A DNA stretch of 53,486 nt from Chryseobacterium sp. S0630 (lineage in GTDB: Bacteria > Bacteroidota > Bacteroidia > Flavobacteriales > Weeksellaceae), in the NCBI RefSeq assembly GCF_024158915.1, contig NZ_JAMZGF010000034.1, positions 1 to 53,486 on the forward strand, written 5' to 3'. The first letter of the stretch is position 1. The number at the start of each line of letters is the position of its first letter. The translations under genes were made by a program, and so were the position numbers. Shown in pieces: positions 9,114-16,640 of this stretch. The notes below the pieces were generated by a model. It was not told the origin of the DNA and did not search any database. It was given only the letters and a program-made list of their open reading frames with translations.

Positions 9114-9144
9114 ACACTTAACAGTGTCTTATTTTATATATTTG
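9114..9144 (+). promoter_or_regulatory. Operator/promoter B (degenerate copy)
   Basis: ACACT-TAAC-AGTGT (9114-9127) keeps the inner five bases of each operator arm while the outer left bases have drifted. The -7 box TATATTTG is at 9137-9144, 7 nt after AGTGTCT as in units C and D. No TetR gene lies on its left side. Confidence 0.6.
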
Positions 9145-9150
9145 TACAAA

Positions 9151-9313
9151 CTAAAACCAACTATATATTTAAAACACTATTAGGTTGAAAAATAAGACAA
9201 TCAAATTGGATTATTGAGTTCCCATACTTTAAGACAATTTCAAATACGAAACAACTAAGGTAGAAACACAACTTATAGACAGACCATTAGATTTCTAATG
9301 GTTTTGTTTTTTT
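9151..9313 (+). ncRNA. Predicted small RNA, unit B (orphan copy)
   Basis: Predicted transcript of about 163 nt with the same leader (AAACTAAAACCA) and the same ACTAAGGTAGAAACAC block as the other units, and no ORF. The internal helix is degenerate: CCATACT against ACTAAGG leaves two mismatches. The terminator uses a different stem, ACCATTAG (9283-9290) with CTAATGGT (9295-9302), followed by a T-run. It converges on tetR-2. Confidence 0.5.
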
Positions 9314-9344
9314 ACAGGAAGTTCAATTTTCAAAATTAAGAACA

Positions 9345-9983
9345 CTACAGGTTTTCATAAGTATGGTGCAACATGAAAGAAATGGCTTTCTTGATCTTAT
9401 CTCTTCCTATAGTCGTGTTAACATCTATTCCACAGAAAATACTTCCATTAATTGCAGCGTACATATTCAGGTAATAAAGTCCTGAAACCATAATCGCCAT
9501 AATGGAGCGTACATCTTCAGCATTATCTTTAAAATGGGAATCCATCAAAAGTTTAAAAATATACTCTCCGTTTTCTTCCTGTGTTTCTGTAAGTTTTTTT
9601 AAAGATTTACGAGGTTCTGATAAGCGCCAAAGCAGGAGTTTTTGCGCTTCTTTGTTGGAATAAACATAGTCAAATTGAGATAAAAGCATTTCTTCCATGA
9701 AAGATTTCCCTCCATCATCCAATTTGGGTTTTATTTTTTCAATCTCTTCAATGGTTACTTTACTCCAGTAATCCTGCGACCGGATATACTCATCAATCAA
9801 ACCGTCTATTCCTCCAAAATAAGAGTAAATCATTTTCTTATCCACCCCGGCTGTAGCAGCAATACTATTCACTTTCAAGGCAGTATACCCTTTTGTTCTC
9901 AGTATCTTTCCCACTGCATCCAAAAACTTTTTTTTACTGCGTTCCTTGTTCCGGATACTTCCTGCTACAGACTTTCTTTCCAT
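9345..9983 (-). CDS. TetR/AcrR-family regulator 2 (paralogue of the 7991-8629 gene)
   Basis: 212 aa, same length and start as TetR regulator 1. The HTH is VNSIAATAGVDKKMIYSYFGG. The C-terminal domain ends in MAIMVSGLYYLNMYAAINGSIFCGID, close to its paralogue. Differences concentrate in the ligand-binding half, which could mean a different inducer with the same operator. It is divergent from small-RNA unit C, with a TAAACTTG -7 box at 10002-10009 and a perfect 10-bp-arm palindrome at 10025-10048 in between. Autoregulation is inferred from this arrangement, and cross-regulation by the paralogue is plausible. Confidence 0.9.
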   Translation of the reverse strand: MERKSVAGSIRNKERSKKKFLDAVGKILRTKGYTALKVNSIAATAGVDKKMIYSYFGGIDGLIDEYIRSQDYWSKVTIEEIEKIKPKLDDGGKSFMEEMLLSQFDYVYSNKEAQKLLLWRLSEPRKSLKKLTETQEENGEYIFKLLMDSHFKDNAEDVRSIMAIMVSGLYYLNMYAAINGSIFCGIDVNTTIGRDKIKKAISFMLHHTYENL

Positions 9984-10001
9984 GGTAAACTTTCAATCGT
10001 A

Positions 10002-10060
10002 CAAGTTTATGAATTTTTTTTCATTTTAGACACTTTTTAGTGTCTAAATTTATATATTTG
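10002..10060. promoter_or_regulatory. Bidirectional promoter/operator C (tetR-2 / small-RNA unit C)
   Basis: TTTAGACACT-TTTT-AGTGTCTAAA (10025-10048) is a perfect inverted repeat with 10-bp arms, the best copy of the operator. It lies between the minus-strand -7 box TAAACTTG (10002-10009) and the plus-strand -7 box TATATTTG (10053-10060). Confidence 0.8.
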
Positions 10061-10066
10061 CATAAA

Positions 10067-10225
10067 CTAATAACCATTTTAAATAAACAGACAATCAAAG
10101 TTGTGAGGTTGAGAGAGATCAGGTTGCACCGTTAGTACCCTCAGTATAAATATTTTACTATTCAATTACTGAGGTGAAACATTTCTTAAGCAGCATCATT
10201 AATTAATTTAATGGTGCTGTTTTTA
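10067..10225 (+). ncRNA. Predicted small RNA, unit C
   Basis: Predicted 159-nt transcript. Its helix CCTCAGT (10139-10145) with ACTGAGG (10168-10174) is identical to that of unit A although the loops differ. The preceding CGTTAGTACCCTCAGT block also matches unit A. The terminator stem CAGCATCATTAA (10191-10202) pairs over 12 bp with the strand ending at 10219. It contains a U-G pair where unit A has U-A, so the change keeps the pairing. No ORF is visible. Confidence 0.6.
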
Positions 10226-10396
10226 TTAGTAAAGGGATTTTTTAGCAGTCAACCATAATAAATACCTGATATTGCTGTTTTTGATTTAATTAAATCATTT
10301 TTTTAATTTATATCATTCTCTCAAAAACGTCCTATACAAAAGGATTTCTTTAGTTTTCTAAAATTTTTTAATAATATTTTTCAATTTTTTTTCATT
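10226..10396. other. AT-rich spacer between units C and D
   Basis: About 170 bp with no feature that I can support. Confidence 0.45.
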
Positions 10397-10431
10397 TTAG
10401 ACACTTCGTAGTGTCTTAATTTGTATATTTG
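10397..10431 (+). promoter_or_regulatory. Operator/promoter D
   Basis: AGACACT-TCGT-AGTGTCT (10399-10416) has perfect 7-bp arms. TATATTTG follows at 10424-10431, 7 nt after the operator as in units B and C. No TetR gene is adjacent on the left. Confidence 0.7.
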
Positions 10432-10437
10432 CTGCAA

Positions 10438-10560
10438 ACTAATAACCATTTTATATAGAAACACGATTTGAGTTGGAAAAATTTAAGTTTCGAAAAAAAA
10501 GCAACTAAGGTAAAAACACTAAATGCAGCAGCGTCATGAGATCTCTAATGATGCTGTTTT
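10438..10560 (+). ncRNA. Predicted small RNA, unit D (shorter orphan copy)
   Basis: Predicted transcript of about 123 nt. It retains the leader AAACTAATAACCATTTTATATA and the block ACTAAGGTAAAAACAC but lacks the CCTCAGT arm, so the internal helix is lost. The terminator CAGCGTCAT (10529-10537) pairs with ATGATGCTG (10548-10556) through a G-U wobble. No ORF is visible. Confidence 0.5.
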
Positions 10561-10604
10561 CATTTAGCGTATGCTACTTTCGTTTAATCTATAGAAAATT
10601 GTAT

Positions 10605-10672
10605 TTACCGGGAATCCGGTAATAGAATAGTTGATATGAAGAGAGACTGTCCAGGGACAGTCTCTTATTTTT
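10605..10672 (+). terminator. Hairpin plus strong intrinsic terminator without an obvious gene
   Basis: TTACCGG-GAAT-CCGGTAA (10605-10622) is followed by a terminator whose stem pairs AGAGACTGTC with GACAGTCTCT (10642-10665) before TTATTTTTTT. The T-run favours plus-strand termination, although only small-RNA unit D lies upstream. It may be a back-up terminator for unit D or belong to another short transcript. Confidence 0.6.
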
Positions 10673-10688
10673 TTAAGATTGAAGTATA

Positions 10689-11399
10689 TTAACCTCTGGC
10701 TTTTTCGTCTGTAAAAAACTGAAATCCATCCTTCTTCTCAATAAGCTGCATTGGATATAATGAAGGATTATATTCACCGTTCAAAACTTCGTTTAATGCA
10801 TGTTTTTTGGATTCACCAAATGCAATAGCCAGAATATGATCTGCATTATTGATAATAGGAGCAGTCAATGTGATTCTGAACATTTCCTGAGGCTTAAGAT
10901 AATAGGCAGATACCCATTTTTCTTTTTCATTTAAAACTTCTTCCCCTGGAAATAATGAGGCCGTATGACCGTCATCTCCCATTCCCAGCAGGATAAAATC
11001 AAAAACACCATCATCTCCAAGAACAGTTCTGATCTGCTGTTCATAAGCTTTAGCATAGTCTTCAGGAGTTATTCCTTCAGCATACATAGGAAAGATATGG
11101 TTTTGATCTACCGGAACCTGATTGAGAAGTGCCTCATCTGTCATCCGGAAGTTGCTTTTATCATCGTTCAAAGGAACCCATCTTTCATCTACCCAAAAGA
11201 AGTAGACTTTACTCCACTCAATCTGTTCTTTATATTCTGGTGTTGCCAGCAGTTTGAAAATGGCTTTAGGCGAAGATCCTCCACTGAGAGCCACTACAAA
11301 ACGGTCATTTTTCTGAATAGATTTTTTTGAAAGGTCAACAAATGTATCTGCAGCCTTTGTGTACAGTTTTTCCAGATCGTCAAATACTGTAATATTCAT
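10689..11399 (-). CDS. pgl: 6-phosphogluconolactonase
   Basis: 236 aa of the DevB/SOL family. It hydrolyses 6-phosphogluconolactone to 6-phosphogluconate in the cytosolic oxidative pentose phosphate pathway. Conserved blocks are FVVALSGGSSPKAIFKLLA (about 31-49), VDERWVPLNDDKSNFRM (about 70-86) and ILLGMGDDGHTASLFPG (about 136-152). It is the last gene of gnd-zwf-pgl, 27 bp after zwf, so the three pathway enzymes are made together. Confidence 0.95.
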   Translation of the reverse strand: MNITVFDDLEKLYTKAADTFVDLSKKSIQKNDRFVVALSGGSSPKAIFKLLATPEYKEQIEWSKVYFFWVDERWVPLNDDKSNFRMTDEALLNQVPVDQNHIFPMYAEGITPEDYAKAYEQQIRTVLGDDGVFDFILLGMGDDGHTASLFPGEEVLNEKEKWVSAYYLKPQEMFRITLTAPIINNADHILAIAFGESKKHALNEVLNGEYNPSLYPMQLIEKKDGFQFFTDEKARG

Positions 11400-11426
11400 T
11401 TTCTGTTTGTTTAAATTTATATTGTT

Positions 11427-12908
11427 TTATACCCAGCTGTGTCCTTGTCTTTCTACCAAAGCATTAACGTCTTCCGGTCCCCAACTTCCTGCTTTATAAT
11501 TCGGAAAAGAAAGGTCTTTATTATTTTCCCAGGCTTCCTGTATGGTGGTGACAACATCCCAGGCTTCTTCCACCTGATCGGAACGCATAAACAAGGTAAG
11601 ATCTCCTAAAAGAGAATCCTGTAATAAGGTTTCATAAGCTTCCGGAGTATCATCCTGACAGGCAAAATTGTCAAAAATCATTTCTGCAGGTTTCAAATCC
11701 AGCGTCAGTCCTGGTTTTTTAGTCATGAACTGTAATCTGATATCCATCATTGGCTGGATATTAATAATCAACCTGTTTGCTGACAAAAGATGCGGACTAT
11801 CTGAGAATGTTGAGTGAGGAAGCGGCTTAAACTGGATCGTAATATAAGAGTGCTTTTCTTTCATTTTCTTTCCGGTACGTACATAGAAAGGAACATCCTG
11901 CCATCTTTCATTATCCAGATAAAATTTTATCGCTGCAAAAGTTTCCGTATTGGAATCTGCTGCAATTCCATCTTCCTGGCGGTAACCTTTCACTTCTACT
12001 CCGTTTATAGTACCTTTTCCGTACTGACCTCTTACTGCATAATGGTCAACCTGATCGGAAGATATTCTTCGAATTGATTTCAGAACGTCTACTTTCCGGT
12101 CTCTGATTTCACCAGACTGCAATGAAGCAGGTGGTTCCATTGCTACCATACACAGGATCTGTAACAGGTGGTTCTGGATCATATCCCTTAATGCTCCTGT
12201 CTGTTCATAAAAAGCACCTCTTGTCTCTACCCCAACTTCTTCTGCTACTGTAATCTGTACAGATTCTATATATTTATGATCCCATAAAGGTTCAAAAATT
12301 GAATTCCCAAACCTGAACGCCAATATATTCTGCACTGTTTCTTTCCCCAGATAGTGGTCGATACGATAGATTTGTTCTTCTTCAAAAGTTTTTGCCAAAA
12401 GACTGTTTAATTCAATGGCTGACTGCTTATTATGACCAAAAGGTTTTTCAATAATAATACGGTCCTTTTTCGGATCAGAAGCCAATGAAGTTGTTTTGAT
12501 ATGATTGGATATCGTGGTAATAAAATTAGGTCCAATGGATAAGTAAAATAACCTGTTTGCTCTTATCCCATACACGGAATCAAAATCCTGCAATTTCTGC
12601 TGTAGATTCTCATAAGAACTTTCTTCATCCAGCTGATGCTGAAAATAAGTAATATGAGCCTGAAACCCTGCCCAGTCTTCAGAAGTCACTTTTTTTCTGG
12701 AGAAACTCTCAAGGTTTTCTTTGATATAATTTCTGAAATTTTCGTTGGTATTTTCTGCCCTTCCCAATGCTACAATATTAAAGCCTTTGGGCATTCTGCC
12801 ATCGATATATAAGTTATAAAATGCCGGAAAAAGTTTTCTTTTTGCCAGATCTCCTGTAGCACCAAAAATAACGATAGTTGTTGGCTGCAAGATTCTATTT
12901 TGATTCAT
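11427..12908 (-). CDS. zwf: Glucose-6-phosphate 1-dehydrogenase
   Basis: 493 aa, normal family length. It oxidises glucose-6-phosphate to 6-phosphogluconolactone with NAD(P)+. IVIFGATGDLAKRKLFPA near the N terminus is the coenzyme-binding loop. RIDHYLGKE at about residue 181 is the active-site signature. The ATG at 12908 is preferred: an in-frame upstream start at 13004 would overlap gnd and add 32 unrelated residues. It lies 13 bp after gnd and 27 bp before pgl. Confidence 0.96.
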   Translation of the reverse strand: MNQNRILQPTTIVIFGATGDLAKRKLFPAFYNLYIDGRMPKGFNIVALGRAENTNENFRNYIKENLESFSRKKVTSEDWAGFQAHITYFQHQLDEESSYENLQQKLQDFDSVYGIRANRLFYLSIGPNFITTISNHIKTTSLASDPKKDRIIIEKPFGHNKQSAIELNSLLAKTFEEEQIYRIDHYLGKETVQNILAFRFGNSIFEPLWDHKYIESVQITVAEEVGVETRGAFYEQTGALRDMIQNHLLQILCMVAMEPPASLQSGEIRDRKVDVLKSIRRISSDQVDHYAVRGQYGKGTINGVEVKGYRQEDGIAADSNTETFAAIKFYLDNERWQDVPFYVRTGKKMKEKHSYITIQFKPLPHSTFSDSPHLLSANRLIINIQPMMDIRLQFMTKKPGLTLDLKPAEMIFDNFACQDDTPEAYETLLQDSLLGDLTLFMRSDQVEEAWDVVTTIQEAWENNKDLSFPNYKAGSWGPEDVNALVERQGHSWV

Positions 12909-12921
12909 TTCTTCCGAATTT

Positions 12922-14340
12922 TTAATTATTTGCACTTTGCCAAGAAGTATGGAAAACTCCCTCTCTGTCAATACGCTGATACGTATGAGCTCCGAAATAA
13001 TCACGCTGAGCCTGGATCAGATTCACAGGAAGAGATTCTGTAGTATAGGCATCAAAATATCCCAAAGCCGTCTGGATTCCCAAACTTGAGATTCCGTTGG
13101 TAACGGCATATCCTGCAGTTTTTCTTAAAGCTTTGATTTTTGATTTTACCAGTTCGGAAATATCCTGATCAAGAAGAATATTAGAAAGACTAGGGTTTTG
13201 GGTATATGCTGAATAGAATTTTTCCAGCAATACAGAACGGATAATACATCCTCCTCTCCAGATTTTCACCACATCTTTCAGCGGAATTTCAAAACCATAT
13301 TCTTCAGATGCTTTTACCAGTAAAGATAAACCTTGCGCATAGCTGATTAAGGTAGAAAGGAAAAGAGCATCGCCCACTTCCTTGATGAATAATTCTATAT
13401 TTTCCGGCTTTGTAATTTCGCTTTCAGTATAGATTTTTGAAGCCTGAACTCTTTCGGTTTTATAGGCAGATAAAATTCTTGAAGTTACAGCAATGTCAAT
13501 GGTAGGAATAGAAACTCCGATTTCCATAGCTTGCTCGGAAGTCCATTTCCCTGTTCCTTTCGCTCCTGCCTTATCTAAAATCTGATCCACAAGATAGCTA
13601 TCTGTTAATGAATCTTTTTGAGTGAAGATATCTCTGGTGATTTCAATAAGGAATGAGTTCATTTCGCCATTATTCCATTCTTTGAAAACCTGATAGAGCT
13701 GTTCATTATTTAAGCCTGCTCCTCTTTTAAGAAGATCATAAGCCTCACTGATAAGCTGCATAATTGCATATTCAATACCATTATGTACCATTTTCACATA
13801 GTTTCCGGCAGACCCTTTTCCCATATAAGCTGTACATGCTTCATTGTCTACTTTTGCTGCAATAGCTTCCAGCATTGGTTTCAGAAGTTTGAAGGCTTCC
13901 AGATCTCCTCCAGGCATTATACTTGGACCTGTTCTGGCTCCTTTTTCTCCTCCTGACACTCCCATTCCCATAAAATGCAGTTTTTTAGATGCCAGATCAG
14001 CAACACGTCTGTTGGTATCTTCAAAATAAGAATTTCCGGCATCAATTACGATATCACCTTCATTTAAAAGTGGGGTAATATTTTCCAGCACAGCATCTAC
14101 AGGTTTTCCTGCAGGAACCATAAGAATAATTTTTCTTGGAACTTCCAGTGCGGATACGAAATCTTCTAAAGAGCCTGTACCTTTTACCTTCATTTCTGAA
14201 GCAGCTCCGCCTTCTAATTCTTTCACTTTTTCCTGATCCAGATCAAATCCTGCGATTGAAAATCCGTTGTCAGCGATATTATAAAGCAGATTCCGCCCCA
14301 TTACTCCAAGGCCAACCATCCCATAACTATATCTTTCCAT
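12922..14340 (-). CDS. gnd: 6-phosphogluconate dehydrogenase, decarboxylating
   Basis: 472 aa, typical of long-chain 6PGDH. It converts 6-phosphogluconate to ribulose-5-phosphate and CO2 with reduction of NADP+. Features are GLGVMGRNLLYNIADNG (Rossmann loop, residues 9-25), MGMGVSGGEKGARTGPSIMPGG (about 125-146) and the catalytic Lys in YVKMVHNGIEYA (about 180-191). The C-terminal tail includes FGAHTYQRID, which contacts substrate across the dimer. It is first in the gnd-zwf-pgl operon. Confidence 0.97.
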   Translation of the reverse strand: MERYSYGMVGLGVMGRNLLYNIADNGFSIAGFDLDQEKVKELEGGAASEMKVKGTGSLEDFVSALEVPRKIILMVPAGKPVDAVLENITPLLNEGDIVIDAGNSYFEDTNRRVADLASKKLHFMGMGVSGGEKGARTGPSIMPGGDLEAFKLLKPMLEAIAAKVDNEACTAYMGKGSAGNYVKMVHNGIEYAIMQLISEAYDLLKRGAGLNNEQLYQVFKEWNNGEMNSFLIEITRDIFTQKDSLTDSYLVDQILDKAGAKGTGKWTSEQAMEIGVSIPTIDIAVTSRILSAYKTERVQASKIYTESEITKPENIELFIKEVGDALFLSTLISYAQGLSLLVKASEEYGFEIPLKDVVKIWRGGCIIRSVLLEKFYSAYTQNPSLSNILLDQDISELVKSKIKALRKTAGYAVTNGISSLGIQTALGYFDAYTTESLPVNLIQAQRDYFGAHTYQRIDREGVFHTSWQSANN

Positions 14341-14536
14341 TATATTGGTATTAATATGAATTTTGTTATACAGACAATAAAATTACGGAAATGCCTATTA
14401 TGAAAAAAATAAAAGGAAATAAAAAGTTGAGAGCACTTTTGTTTTTCCCTCATTTATAAGACCCTAATATTCACATTTTCACATGATTTTGTGCTTACAG
14501 AATAAAATTCAATCATTAATATGGGAATGATCTATT

Positions 14537-14575
14537 AAAACAGTCTGTTTTTTGGCATAATTAAACTTATATTTG
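14537..14575 (+). promoter_or_regulatory. Promoter with an inverted repeat upstream of the 14593 gene
   Basis: TATATTTG (14568-14575) fits the -7 element and would start transcription about 11 nt before the ATG. AAAACAG-T-CTGTTTT (14537-14551) is a perfect 7-bp inverted repeat over the -33 region and a candidate repressor site. Confidence 0.5.
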
Positions 14576-14592
14576 CCAAAATTTATAAAGTA

Positions 14593-14952
14593 ATGAACTA
14601 TAAACTTGAACTCAACACTCAGGAGCCTAATTCTAAAATCGTTTTTAATAATATCATATTTGATTCGTTCAAGATTAATATAGTTGAAAGATATATCGGG
14701 TCAATGAAGGCTCGTCCTACATTATGTGAGGTTTTATTTAAAGTAAGAACTTTAGATAATGTCATTATCAACAGAAAAGATGGTAATATAAGAGTAAAGA
14801 TAAAGGGTGATGATTTTGAAACGTATCAGAAATTATCCAGAGACCTGAACTCTTATGAATACAAAAACAAACTGATTAACAGAAAAGAGGTAGAACAGAA
14901 TTATGTTCATTTCATCCTGAGTTTAGTAATTACAAATTATCAGCTTAATTAA
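14593..14952 (+). CDS. Hypothetical protein, 119 aa
   Basis: I do not recognise a family. It is a charged soluble protein (predicted beta strands followed by a helix) with no signal peptide, membrane segment or cysteine cluster. One Cys is at about residue 44. A good -7 element sits just upstream, so the gene is probably real. It is alone between gnd and the regulator at 15114. The stop codon lies in a perfect 16-bp palindrome, CAGCTTAATTAAGCTG (14941-14956). Confidence 0.65.
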   Translation: MNYKLELNTQEPNSKIVFNNIIFDSFKINIVERYIGSMKARPTLCEVLFKVRTLDNVIINRKDGNIRVKIKGDDFETYQKLSRDLNSYEYKNKLINRKEVEQNYVHFILSLVITNYQLN

Positions 14953-14964
14953 GCTGTTCCGGAC

Positions 14965-15000
14965 ATTCTCCTTCTATCATTTTTCAGAGGGAGAATGTTC
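14965..15000 (+). terminator. Weak hairpin after the 14593 gene
   Basis: ACATTCTCC pairs with GGGAGAATGT around a long loop. No strong T-run follows, so this is only a possible terminator or 3' structure shared by the convergent genes. Confidence 0.35.
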
Positions 15001-15113
15001 AGAAAACAATACACAGAAAGCAACCAGTTTTTAATTAAAAACTGTAAGTTATACTGAGCGTTCTATTTTGATTCTCAGCCATTTCGGCCTGGAAGCATTT
15101 AAAAAAGTATAGT

Positions 15114-15872
15114 TTAAATCAAATTATTCGTTATTACGTAGGATATTGCTTCGATGATATTCTTCACTCCAATTCTCTCAAACAATTTGCTCCTGTGAAA
15201 CTTTATGGTACTTGGCGACACAAACAATTGTTCTGCAATTTCTTCTATTTTTAACCCCTGAAGGTAAAGCCGTATTATTTCTATTTCCCTTAATTTTAAG
15301 GCAACTTTACATTCTTCTGTCCATTTTCCTGTAAAAAGATTATATTTCCAATAGGTATCTGAGGTATTGGATATAATCCGGATATTTCCTGCATTCCGAT
15401 TGAGAGAATAAGACACTACACAGACTATTTTGGAGATCTCGCCATCATCACAAATTTCTATGGGTGTAACCCTGTGATTTACGAGTACATCTACACTATT
15501 GGTATACTTCAGATGAAAATCATAAGTAATCGTGTGTATTTTTTTTTCTTCTGCTGAAAGGCATTCAAAAAACTGAAACCCATAAGTACTTACTTTCCTT
15601 AATATTTCAAGATCTGCTTTCTTGGTGTATTTCCGGAAAAAATTATAGCCCATTTTTTCAACTTCAGCAGCACTTAAACCAGAAAAAAGAAGAGGATTTT
15701 CTGAAACAAATTCTAATTTCTTTGTTTTAAGATCTGCAATGTAAACACAGCCCAGACTGGTTTCCGATACCGCTTTTAGTACATTAAGATATTTGTCTGA
15801 TCCACTCTTATTTTCAAAATTTGATAAACCTGATGCCTTTTTGGCAACCAATGAATTATTTTTATCACTCAT
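15114..15872 (-). CDS. PAS-like sensor with C-terminal LuxR-type HTH
   Basis: 252 aa. The N-terminal part (about 25-150) resembles a PAS fold (LGCVYIADLKTKKLEFVSENPLLFSGLS). The C-terminal part (about 190-252) is a LuxR/GerE HTH: LREIEIIRLYLQGLKIEEIAEQL then VSPSTIKFHRSKLFERIGVKN. No receiver domain or membrane segment is present, so it probably senses a cytosolic signal or binds a partner. A TATGTTTG -7 element is visible on the minus strand at 15920-15927. The target is unknown; the large secreted-protein operon starts 0.77 kb away in the opposite direction. Confidence 0.8.
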   Translation of the reverse strand: MSDKNNSLVAKKASGLSNFENKSGSDKYLNVLKAVSETSLGCVYIADLKTKKLEFVSENPLLFSGLSAAEVEKMGYNFFRKYTKKADLEILRKVSTYGFQFFECLSAEEKKIHTITYDFHLKYTNSVDVLVNHRVTPIEICDDGEISKIVCVVSYSLNRNAGNIRIISNTSDTYWKYNLFTGKWTEECKVALKLREIEIIRLYLQGLKIEEIAEQLFVSPSTIKFHRSKLFERIGVKNIIEAISYVITNNLI

Positions 15873-15919
15873 ATTTTTGACATGATAATAAGATATATTT
15901 TTTTATTAGATGATTTTTG

Positions 15920-15927
15920 CAAACATA
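15920..15927 (-). promoter_or_regulatory. -7 element of the PAS/LuxR regulator
   Basis: TATGTTTG on the minus strand matches TAnnTTTG, about 48 nt upstream of the start codon. Confidence 0.5.
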
Positions 15928-16640
15928 TTCATAATTACGCTAAATAAAAAATCTATCAAAACTTAATTATAATTAAACTAAAAACTACAAATTATTTATT
16001 TTGATAATAAAAAAATCTACACAGCTTCATTTTATTACATTTTTAATACCTTGAAAATTATATTTTTCCACTTTGTACGGAAATTAAAAAAGCAAAAGAA
16101 TGAAAGAAAGATATATATAAATCATTATTTTTAAAAGGAAACTTATATTTTTTCTGTTTTGAAAGCATTTTTAGAGGATCAGCCTCTTATTAATTCATCA
16201 AACTTTGATTTAAAAACTATACGAAAGTATAGTAACATTCAATTTTTAATAAATTAATTTTACCCAAGCCCTAACAATAAAAACTAATCAAAGAGAACCA
16301 TATAAAAATGAAAGACACCAAAAAAAATTAAAAACTATAACAACTTATACGCAGTAAAGTGAATTTTTCATAAAAAATATTAAACCCCACTCATCTGCAA
16401 CCGAAATTATTCCCACTCGCTTAGTATTCTACTATTTTTCCTGTTTATCCATTAATCACTTTTGTTAAAGAGGTGATGTGGAAGTACAGTGATATGCTTT
16501 AACCCACTTATCGTCTCTGTGAATTGAAAACAGAGTTTTTCTATGAGTTTCTGAAACGAATCCCATAGAAAAGCACGTGTACTTTTCAAAAGAGCGCTTA
16601 AGTAAATTGAATAACAGACTCTAATTTAAAATGAAACTAT
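15928..16640 (+). other. Long leader region before the 1502-aa surface protein, with alternative hairpins
   Basis: About 710 bp without an ORF. Near the 3' end, TTTTCTATG (16537-16545) can pair with CATAGAAAA (16564-16572). The latter, as GAAAAG, can instead pair with CTTTTC about 8 nt downstream. The two hairpins exclude each other. No TAnnTTTG box is convincing; CACTTTTG near 16460 is the nearest. Confidence 0.4.

Noticed and set aside
8883..10680. Remnant of an insertion sequence or CRISPR array in the repeat-rich 9-10.6 kb region
   Set aside because: No transposase fragment, terminal repeats or target duplication is seen. The repeated units have promoter and terminator order and are not direct repeats separated by unique spacers.
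12909..13004. Upstream extension of zwf
   Set aside because: The extra 32 residues overlap the 3' end of gnd and are not part of the G6PDH family. The ATG at 12908 gives the usual N terminus.
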